Positions 15,187 through 21,089 of a stretch of DNA of 23,365 nt are shown in pieces. Under the pieces are notes generated by a model. It worked only from the letters and a program-made list of their open reading frames with translations, ran no database searches and was not told where the DNA came from. A program made the translations under genes and the position numbers. How positions within the stretch are numbered: position 1 is the first letter of the stretch; the number at the start of each line of letters is the position of its first letter. Source of the stretch: DASXAQ01 sp036406615 (GTDB lineage Bacteria > Actinomycetota > UBA4738); the NCBI GenBank assembly GCA_036406615.1, contig DASXAQ010000128.1, forward strand, positions 1 through 23,365, read 5' to 3'.

Positions 15187-16172
15187 CCCAGGCCCTCGGC
15201 CGCCGCGCGGTTCGTGCTTCGCAGGTAGTACAGGATGGGCACGATCAGGATCACCAGCATCACGAGGATCAGCGCGGCCCCCCGGGAAACGAAGATGGGC
15301 TGGGTCAGCGAATCGACGACCGCGTTGCCGAGCATCCGCGTGTTGGCGGTGTTCGCCAGCAGCTGCTGCGTGTAGTAGTCGCCGAACATCGGCAGCGCGC
15401 AGATCACCAGGCCGGCCAGGATCCCCTGGCGGGACAGCGGCAGGGTGACGCGCCAGAACGTGCGCGCCGGATTGGCCCCGAGGTCTCGGCCGGCCTCCAG
15501 CAGCGGGGCCGGGATGCGGTCGAGCGTCGCGTACAGCGGCAGGACCATGAAGGGCACGTAGCCGTAGATCAGGCCGAGGATCAGCGTGAGCGGCTTGCCG
15601 TCCAGCCACGGGTACGGGTGCTGGAGCAGGCCGATCTTCAGCAGGATGCGGTTCACGTAGCCGTCGTCCTGCAGCAGCGAGATCCACGCCAGCATCCGCA
15701 GCATGTACGAGATCCAGAACGGGGTGAAGAACGCGACCAGGAACACGCCGCGCCACCGCCCGGCGTGGCGGGCCAGGAAGTACGCGAACGGGTACCCGAT
15801 CAGCAGGCAGCCGAGCGTCGCCAGCGCCACGAACACGAACGTGTTGATGAACGCCTGGTGATACAGGCCGTCGGAGTGCGTGATGTTCGACCACGTGAAG
15901 CTGAGGATGGCGGTGTTCCAGTTGGCGGGGTTCCACGCGGGGACCGGCTGGCGAAGGATCGGGTCGACTCCGCCGAACGTGATGGCCAGCACCACGTAGA
16001 ACGGGAACACGAAGAACACCAGTAGGAACAGGGTGCTCGGCGCGGAGAACGACGGCCAGAACCACCGCGGGTACCAGGGGACGCTCCGGCCGGATCGCCT
16101 GCCCGCTCGTTCGCCTTGGCCTCGGCCGCGACGGCCGGCAGGCCGATTCGTCAGGGTTTCGGTGCTAGACAC
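15183..16172 (-). CDS. ABC transporter permease, PotB type
   Basis: A 329-residue membrane permease with a basic cytosolic N-terminus and six predicted helices starting near residue 45 (STLFLLVFFVFPFYVVLAITF). The EAA loop is EAGRDLGANPARTFWRVTLP (residues 226-245). TPFWISYMLRMLAWISLLQDDGYVN is typical of PotB/spermidine permeases. The GTG start at 16172 overlaps the end of the binding-protein gene by 8 nt (16165-16172). With PotC it should form the transmembrane heterodimer. Expected cargo is a polyamine or similar cationic amine, inferred from family. Confidence 0.92.
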   Translation of the reverse strand: MSSTETLTNRPAGRRGRGQGERAGRRSGRSVPWYPRWFWPSFSAPSTLFLLVFFVFPFYVVLAITFGGVDPILRQPVPAWNPANWNTAILSFTWSNITHSDGLYHQAFINTFVFVALATLGCLLIGYPFAYFLARHAGRWRGVFLVAFFTPFWISYMLRMLAWISLLQDDGYVNRILLKIGLLQHPYPWLDGKPLTLILGLIYGYVPFMVLPLYATLDRIPAPLLEAGRDLGANPARTFWRVTLPLSRQGILAGLVICALPMFGDYYTQQLLANTANTRMLGNAVVDSLTQPIFVSRGAALILVMLVILIVPILYYLRSTNRAAAEGLG

Positions 16173-17502
16173 CCGCCTGGAGCTCGGAAAAGGCTTGCTG
16201 CCACAGCGCGTCGGCGTCCGGCGGCAGCTCGAGCTCGCGCGATCCCTTGACGAAGTCGGACTCCGCCACGATCACGCTGGACAGGTGCTCGGGGACGATG
16301 CCGCTCGACGTCATCGCATCGGGCGTCATGGCCTTCAGCGGGCTCTGGTACCCGGTCGTGTCCGTGAAGTTGGTCAGGGCGTGGGCCGGATCCAGCAGCC
16401 AGTCCACGAGCTTGTGCGCCAGGACGGGATTCTTGCCGGTCTTCAACAGCACCGTCGTGTCGTTGTCGACGTTCGCCGGATGTCCCTGCGACCCCGGCCA
16501 GTAGTACGAGAGGTTGTCCGCCTTGCTCTTGTCCGGCAGGAACACGACGGCGTCGCTCACATTTCCGGACCAGGACTGGTGCAGCCAGGCCTTCCCTGCG
16601 GGAACGTCCGTGTAATCGACGTGGTCGTACTGGACGCCGCCGGCGGCGGCTGCGATCTGCGCGATCTCGTCCTTGGCCTTGGTGATCGCCGCCGGGTCGG
16701 TGACGTTCACGTCCTTGACCCCGTCGTGGAACATCGCGAGCGCCAGCACGTCCTGCGCGTTGGCCAGCAGGTGGGTCTTCTGCTTCGGCGGGTTGTCCCA
16801 GAACACGTCGTACGGGTTCGACATGGTGCTCGGGTCGAAGCTGAGCTTGTCGTTGCGCCAGAAGATCCCGGTGCTCCACACCGAGTACGGGACCGAGAAC
16901 TGCGAGTGCACGTCGTAGAACGGGCTCTGGAACGTGTCCCACACGTTGGCCGCGAGGTTCGGGATGTAGTCGTGGTTGTACGGGCGAAGCAGCCCGGCCG
17001 CGATCGATCGCCCGATCGCCCACACGTTCATGCCGACCAGCATGTCGAACGTCCCCTGGCCGGAGTTGATCTTGGCCAGGCCCTTGTCCATGTCGGTGAA
17101 CTCGGTGATCTGGATCTTGCAGTTGTTCGCTTTCTGGAACGCCTTCAGCACGCCGTCGTCCAGGTAGTACGGCCAGCGCAGGACCTGCAGCGTCGCGTTC
17201 GTCTCGGCCGGCAGCCCGCTGGCGATCGGCTGGTTGTCCGGCTGGATCGTCCACGTGACCGGCGCGTTCTGGCGAGCGAGCGGATACGGCGCGCCGGCGA
17301 TGCCGCCGGTGCCGAACTTGTTCGTGCCGCTCGCACCCGACGCCGTGGGGCTCTGGCTGACCCCGGTCTCCGCGCCCGACCCGCAGGCGGCCAGGATCGC
17401 GGAGACGCCCGGGACGGCGATGCCCGCGGCGGCGGCCCGGCGGAGGAACTCGCGGCGCCCGTAGCGCGGGCGCGCCCGTGGGTGCTGGGGATGGATCGAC
17501 AT
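16165..17502 (-). CDS. Tat-exported lipoprotein, spermidine/putrescine-type substrate-binding protein
   Basis: A 445-residue extracytoplasmic solute-binding protein (PotD-like). The N-terminus has a twin-arginine signal GRREFLRRAAAAG followed by a lipobox ILAAC (Cys40), so it is exported folded through Tat and then lipid-anchored. The mature domain shows VLRWPYYLDDGVLKAFQKANNCKI, the DMLVGMNVWAIGRSIAAGLLRPYNHDYIPNL segment and FSVPYSVWSTGIFWRNDKL, which are standard in this family. A Ser/Ala/Thr-rich linker follows the lipid anchor. The ATG at 17502 follows GGAGGG at 8 nt. First gene of the operon. The polyamine substrate is inferred from family; other cationic solutes are possible. Confidence 0.92.
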   Translation of the reverse strand: MSIHPQHPRARPRYGRREFLRRAAAAGIAVPGVSAILAACGSGAETGVSQSPTASGASGTNKFGTGGIAGAPYPLARQNAPVTWTIQPDNQPIASGLPAETNATLQVLRWPYYLDDGVLKAFQKANNCKIQITEFTDMDKGLAKINSGQGTFDMLVGMNVWAIGRSIAAGLLRPYNHDYIPNLAANVWDTFQSPFYDVHSQFSVPYSVWSTGIFWRNDKLSFDPSTMSNPYDVFWDNPPKQKTHLLANAQDVLALAMFHDGVKDVNVTDPAAITKAKDEIAQIAAAAGGVQYDHVDYTDVPAGKAWLHQSWSGNVSDAVVFLPDKSKADNLSYYWPGSQGHPANVDNDTTVLLKTGKNPVLAHKLVDWLLDPAHALTNFTDTTGYQSPLKAMTPDAMTSSGIVPEHLSSVIVAESDFVKGSRELELPPDADALWQQAFSELQAGV

Positions 17503-17615
17503 GTGCCGCGCCCTCCTGTCTCGTCGTGATCGGATGCGCCGGCGCGCCGTCGGGGAAGGCCGTCACCTCGTGGTGGGAGACGCGGCGGGACGTCCTCGCC
17601 GATGCGGCCGGTCGA

Positions 17616-17645
17616 ACTATGCGGGGGGCGTCGCGCCGATGTCAA
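17616..17645 (-). promoter_or_regulatory. Promoter of the polyamine-type ABC operon
   Basis: On the minus strand a perfect TTGACA -35 element (17640-17645) is followed after 18 nt by CATAGT (17616-17621), which matches TATAAT at four of six positions. Transcription would start near 17609, leaving a leader of about 107 nt before the binding-protein gene. It lies just downstream of the phosphatase stop, so the operon need not be co-transcribed with the phosphatase. Confidence 0.6.
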
Positions 17646-17660
17646 ACCGGCCGCGGCCGC

Positions 17661-18143
17661 TCACGTGCCGGGCGTCTCCCCGTACAGCCACGTCTCGAAG
17701 CTGCGGTTGCCGAGCGTTCCCGGATGCCGGCGGCACCGTCGGACGTGGGCGACCGCCTCGTGGGGTTCCCACCCCATGGCGATCAGCGTGCGGGCGGTCA
17801 CCAGCGACGAGCGGTTGAGCCCGGCCGAGCAGTGCACCAGCACGACGTGGCCGGCCTCCATCAACCCCTTCACGCAGTTGGCCACGGCCCGCGTCGTGCT
17901 CGGGTCGATCTCGTGCCCGTCGGGGATGGGCCAGTGGACGTAGACGCCGCCGACCGGCGGGGCCGGCACGTAGTGGGCGACGGTCTCGAGATCGACGACG
18001 GCGCTCACGCCCAGGTCGCGAAAGCTCGTGCCCGGCGAGATCGCTCCACCCTGGTACAGGCCCAGGACGATCTCGTATCGCTGGGTCCTTCCCCGCATCC
18101 CGTACTGTCGGGCCGCTCCGGCGCCCATGTCACCCGCTTTCAC
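17661..18143 (-). CDS. Dual-specificity protein phosphatase-like protein
   Basis: A 160-residue cytosolic cysteine phosphatase. The P-loop HCSAGLNRSS carries the HCx5R signature (Cys105 nucleophile, Arg111 phosphate-binding). The likely general acid is Asp75 in HWPIPDGHEID. The N-terminal RYEIVLGLYQGGA is typical of dual-specificity phosphatase domains, which remove phosphate from Ser/Thr/Tyr or occasionally from small molecules. No kinase is adjacent, so its substrate is unknown. Start is uncertain: the GTG at 18143 has GGAAGG 9 nt upstream, while ATGs at 18128 and 18098 lack good sites. Divergent from the carbonic anhydrase gene. Fold call is firm. Confidence 0.87.
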   Translation of the reverse strand: MKAGDMGAGAARQYGMRGRTQRYEIVLGLYQGGAISPGTSFRDLGVSAVVDLETVAHYVPAPPVGGVYVHWPIPDGHEIDPSTTRAVANCVKGLMEAGHVVLVHCSAGLNRSSLVTARTLIAMGWEPHEAVAHVRRCRRHPGTLGNRSFETWLYGETPGT

Positions 18144-18208
18144 GTCGCGTGGCCTTCCCTGGTTTCGGCGCGGGCGGTCCGCCGGGTTGAGTCGCACCCG
18201 AGTTGCAG

Positions 18209-18236
18209 TTGCAATTTCCGATGTCATGAGTAGGAT
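18209..18236 (+). promoter_or_regulatory. Possible promoter for the carbonic anhydrase gene
   Basis: TTGCAA (18209-18214) and TAGGAT (18231-18236) are separated by 16 nt, each matching consensus at four of six positions. A short direct repeat GTTGCA/GTTGCA lies at the -35 region. This AT-richer patch sits in the 138-nt divergent gap between phosphatase and carbonic anhydrase. Weak but well placed. Confidence 0.35.
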
Positions 18237-18281
18237 TTGGCCTTCGACCCATGGAGCGGGACGACGCACGGGAGGTGCAGG

Positions 18282-18776
18282 ATGAGCGTGACCGCCGAGT
18301 TGGTACAGGCGAACAAGGACTACGCGTCCGGGTTCGACAAGGGGTCGGCGCCGATGCCGCCGGCGCGCGGGGCCGCGGTGCTCACCTGCATGGACGCGCG
18401 CCTGCACCCCGAGTCGTTCCTTGGCCTCGAGGTCGGCGACGCCCACGTGGTGCGCAATGCCGGGGGCCGCGCCTCCGACGACGCCATCCGGTCGCTCATC
18501 ATCTCCTCGCGACTGCTTGGCACCAAGGAGTTCCTGGTGATCCACCACACGGACTGCGGAATGCTGACGTTCACGAACGATGACCTTCGGGCCAAGCTGG
18601 CCGACGAGACCGGCCAGGACGCGTCCGACATCGACTTCCTGCCGTTCCCGGACCTGGAGCAGAGCGTTCGCGACGACGTCGCCACGCTGAAGGCGTCGCC
18701 GTTCCTCGACGACGACATCGAGGTCTCGGGCTTCGTCTACGACGTCCGAAGCGGCGAGCTGAGCCCGGTCGTCTGA
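18282..18776 (+). CDS. Beta-carbonic anhydrase, small Rv1284-like type
   Basis: A 164-residue cytosolic zinc enzyme interconverting CO2 and bicarbonate. Zinc and active-site residues are in the expected places: Cys36, Asp38 and Arg40 in LTCMDARL, then His89 and Cys92 in VIHHTDCGM. VVRNAGGRASDDAIRSL follows the first motif as usual. Length and motif positions match the short beta class represented by Mycobacterium tuberculosis Rv1284 (163 residues). The C-terminus ends with the family's VSGFVYDVRSGELSPV. The ATG at 18282 follows GGAGG (18271-18275) at 6 nt. Single gene, convergent with the class III aminotransferase. Confidence 0.95.
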   Translation: MSVTAELVQANKDYASGFDKGSAPMPPARGAAVLTCMDARLHPESFLGLEVGDAHVVRNAGGRASDDAIRSLIISSRLLGTKEFLVIHHTDCGMLTFTNDDLRAKLADETGQDASDIDFLPFPDLEQSVRDDVATLKASPFLDDDIEVSGFVYDVRSGELSPVV

Positions 18777-18981
18777 GCCGAAGCACGGATCGGCACGAGT
18801 CCTCGCGGCCGCGCGGTTGGTACCGCATCTGCGCTAGGCCGGCCAGGGAGTTGATCGGGTCCCCCAAACGAGCGAACGATAGCGCGGGCGCCTTCGGCAG
18901 CCGGGAGGGATGCCGAACCCGAGCGGCAGCTGCGAGGACGCGTCGGCTTCCCTGGCTCTTGGCGTTCGCCCGGGCGCTCAC
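18777..18981. other. Gene-free stretch between convergent genes, with a hairpin
   Basis: No convincing reading frame. TTCGGCA (18893-18899) and TGCCGAA (18911-18917) make a perfect 7-bp stem with an 11-nt purine-rich loop (GCCGGGAGGGA). Short palindromes GCAGCTGC and GACGCGTC follow. It could be an extended 3' untranslated region of the carbonic anhydrase message ending at the terminator at 18982, or a small RNA. No known RNA family recognised. Confidence 0.3.
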
Positions 18982-19016
18982 CCCGCCGGCCCGTCACGGG
19001 CCGGCGGGCTCATTTT
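18982..19016 (+). terminator. Strong intrinsic terminator between convergent genes
   Basis: Perfect 12-bp arms (18982-18993 and 18997-19008) enclose a TCA loop, followed by CTCATTTT, the T run being at 19013-19016. This is the best intrinsic terminator in the window. The U run serves plus-strand transcripts coming from the carbonic anhydrase side; the symmetric stem may also stop the aminotransferase message, whose stop codon is at 19039. Confidence 0.8.
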
Positions 19017-19038
19017 CCGGACCTCGGTGGGCGTATCG

Positions 19039-20304
19039 TCAGGCCGCGACCGCGTCGAGGCCGGCGGCGAACGCCGCCGCGACGCGTTCGATCTCCGCTT
19101 CGGTGATCACGAACGGCGGCGAGAACTGCAGCGCCGCCCCGCGCAGCCCCCGCGTGATCACCCCGGCGTCGCGCACCGCCGCCACCAGGCGTCCGAGCAG
19201 CGTCGGGTCGTCGGTTCGGGCCTGCTCGCGCACCTCGACGGCGGCGAGCAGCCCGGCGCCGGTCCGCACCTGCGCGACCAGCGGGTGGTCGCCGAGCGGC
19301 TTGAGGGCAGCGGCGACCGGCGCCTCCATCGCGCGCACGCGGGCGACCAGATCCTCCCGCTCCAGGATGTCGAGGTTGGCGAGCGCCACCGCGCACGCCG
19401 TCGGGTGTCCCGAGTACGTGTAGCCGTGGCGAAAGACCTCCTCGGTCCCGGGCGCCCAGAACGGCTCGGCCACCCGCGCCCCCGCCACGACCGCCCCGAG
19501 CGGCGCGTAGCCGGACGTCAGTCCCTTCGCCACCGTCATGAGGTCGGGACGGATGCCGTAGCGCTGCGCGCCGAACCACTCGCCGGTGCGCCCGAACCCG
19601 GTCACGACCTCGTCGGACACGAGCAGCACGTCGCGCTCGTCGCAGATGCGCCGCACCTCGGTCAGGTAGCCCTCGGGCGGGAACAGCACGCCGCCGGCGC
19701 CGACGACGGGCTCGGCGAAGAACGCGGCCACGTTGTCCGCGCCGAGCCGGTCGATCGCGCCGGCCAGCGCCGCGGGATCGTTCCATTCGACGTGCTCCAC
19801 GAGCGTCACCAGCGGCAGGAACGGCTGCACGTTCGCCGGGATCCCGCCGAGCGAGGTCCCATACGCGTTCATCCCGTGGTACGCGAGCGACCGCGCGATC
19901 ATCACGCGCTTGTTCGGCCTGCCGACAGCGGCCCAGTAGGCGCGGGCGAGCTTGCCGGCGGTGTCGATCGCGTCGGATCCGCCCCCGGAGGTGAAGAACA
20001 CCTTCGCGCCCGGCATCGGCGCCAGGTCCGCGATCCGGCGCGCGAGCGCCTCCGCCGGCGGATTCGAATAGAACTCGAACGTGTTGTACGCGGCCAACTG
20101 GCGCATCTGCGCCGCGGCCGCGTCGGCCACCTCCGCGCGCCCGTGGCCCACGTTGCAGTACCAGAGGCTCCCGGTGGCGTCGAGGTAGGGCGTGCCCGCC
20201 TGGTCGAAGACCGTGCTGCCCTGCCCGCGGGCGATCACCAGCTGATGGCCGGCCAGCCGCCCCATGTTGGCGAACGGGTTCCACATGCGCGTGTCGTCGT
20301 CCAT
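19039..20304 (-). CDS. Class III PLP-dependent aminotransferase (omega-transaminase type)
   Basis: A 421-residue cytosolic fold-type I enzyme that moves terminal amino groups, for example from beta-alanine, GABA, diamines or taurine, to pyruvate or 2-oxoglutarate. Visible features: MWNPFANMGRL, YLDATGSLWYCNVGHG (40-55), FTSGGGSDAIDTAGKLAR (104-121, PLP phosphate loop), LAYHGMNAYGTSLGG (140-154), DEVVTGFGRTG (231-241, Asp231) and the Schiff-base Lys260 in TVAKGLTSGYAPLGA. The GGGSDAID loop and start resemble amine:pyruvate transaminases more than ornithine aminotransferases. The ATG at 20304 follows GGAGG at 8 nt. Its proximity to the polyamine-type transporter hints at amine use but is not proof. 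Downstream of the nitrobindin gene on the same strand, 44 nt away. Confidence 0.93.
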   Translation of the reverse strand: MDDDTRMWNPFANMGRLAGHQLVIARGQGSTVFDQAGTPYLDATGSLWYCNVGHGRAEVADAAAAQMRQLAAYNTFEFYSNPPAEALARRIADLAPMPGAKVFFTSGGGSDAIDTAGKLARAYWAAVGRPNKRVMIARSLAYHGMNAYGTSLGGIPANVQPFLPLVTLVEHVEWNDPAALAGAIDRLGADNVAAFFAEPVVGAGGVLFPPEGYLTEVRRICDERDVLLVSDEVVTGFGRTGEWFGAQRYGIRPDLMTVAKGLTSGYAPLGAVVAGARVAEPFWAPGTEEVFRHGYTYSGHPTACAVALANLDILEREDLVARVRAMEAPVAAALKPLGDHPLVAQVRTGAGLLAAVEVREQARTDDPTLLGRLVAAVRDAGVITRGLRGAALQFSPPFVITEAEIERVAAAFAAGLDAVAA

Positions 20305-20348
20305 CGTCGGGACCTCCGGGTTCGCTGGCGCGGGACGGACGCCCCAGC

Positions 20349-20825
20349 CTAATCGCCGGTGCGCTTCAGGTGTCCCCACACGTGACGGGTGATGGGGACC
20401 TCGCTCGTCTGCATCGAAAGCTCGTACTCCATCGTGTCGCCGTCGACGCGGATCGTGCGCTCGAGCCGGGTGACCTCGCTGGCGCCGCCCGCCACCGCGA
20501 TGGTGCGCGAGACCACGTGCACGGTCGTCCCAGTGACCTCGCCGTCGGCGATCTCGGACAGGCCGAGCGGATAGGCGAGCGAGACGTCCACCCGGCCGCC
20601 GGACTGCGGGCGCCAGAAGCCCATCTCCGTGTGGATCGGCGCGGCGTCGTCGTGCGCGGTCGTGGACTGCCGGTAGAGCAGGTACGCGTCGCCCAGGTGC
20701 CAGAAGCGCGTCTCCTCGACGAAGCGGAACGGCTGGGTCGTCGGGTACTGGCCCTCGCCTTCGCCCTGCCACGTGCCGAGCAGGAACGCCAGGGGCTGCA
20801 GATCCGGGTGGAGTTCGGCGTCCAC
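20349..20825 (-). CDS. Nitrobindin-like FABP-family heme-binding protein
   Basis: A 158-residue cytosolic ten-stranded beta-barrel of the nitrobindin/THAP4 heme-binding family. Signs are LAFLLGTWQGEGEGQYPT (12-29, with the GxWxGxG motif), FWHLGDAYLLYRQ (41-53), TEMGFWRPQ (66-74), and the C-terminal HVWGHLKR, whose His152 corresponds to the axial heme ligand of nitrobindins (His155 in Mycobacterium Rv2717c). Such proteins bind ferric heme, react with NO and can isomerise peroxynitrite. Length is normal. The GTG at 20825 has no Shine-Dalgarno; TAGAAA lies 7 nt upstream. Same strand as the class III aminotransferase, divergent from the c-di-GMP enzyme. Confidence 0.9.
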   Translation of the reverse strand: MDAELHPDLQPLAFLLGTWQGEGEGQYPTTQPFRFVEETRFWHLGDAYLLYRQSTTAHDDAAPIHTEMGFWRPQSGGRVDVSLAYPLGLSEIADGEVTGTTVHVVSRTIAVAGGASEVTRLERTIRVDGDTMEYELSMQTSEVPITRHVWGHLKRTGD

Positions 20826-20832
20826 GCGGTCG

Positions 20833-20838
20833 TTTCTA
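20833..20838 (-). promoter_or_regulatory. Possible -10 element of a leaderless nitrobindin promoter
   Basis: TAGAAA on the minus strand ends 7 nt before the GTG at 20825, the same spacing as at three other starts here. It lacks the final T of the consensus, so it is the weakest of the set. Confidence 0.3.
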
Positions 20839-20892
20839 CCATGGCGGCCCAGGCCGGAGGACCGAGGACGCGCCCCCCGGATATGGACGCGC

Positions 20893-20962
20893 CGCCGGGC
20901 GCTCTTACGCCGCCCGGCGCTGGCCGGGGCGACATCGCCTGCTCGGCGCCGCTTTCCGGCGC
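20893..20962 (+). other. Two consecutive hairpins in the leader of the GGDEF-EAL gene
   Basis: Hairpin 1: CGCCGGGC (20893-20900) with GCCCGGCG (20912-20919), 8 bp, 11-nt loop; an alternative GCGCC/GGCGC stem (20889-20902) competes with it. Hairpin 2: GCGCCG (20946-20951) with CGGCGC (20957-20962), 6 bp, CTTTC loop, followed by AATTTC. The second looks like a terminator or attenuator. They lie 128-197 nt before the TTG at 21090 in a 264-nt divergent gap. No riboswitch core recognised. Confidence 0.4.
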
Positions 20963-21089
20963 AATTTCGAAGGCCCGCGTCAAGGCGACTCCCTGCCTAC
21001 GCCGATGACCTGAAGGATCCGATTCCGACGCTGGTAGTGGGGGCACTGGACTGAGTTCTCGGACAGATCCGTCGCGCGCCGAAAGCCGG

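Noticed and set aside
20965..21020. GTCAAGGC and GCCTACG segments faintly like a c-di-GMP-I riboswitch before the GGDEF-EAL gene.
   Set aside because: The conserved GGGACGCAAAGCC-type core and tetraloop-receptor arrangement are not present; only an Rfam scan could rescue it.
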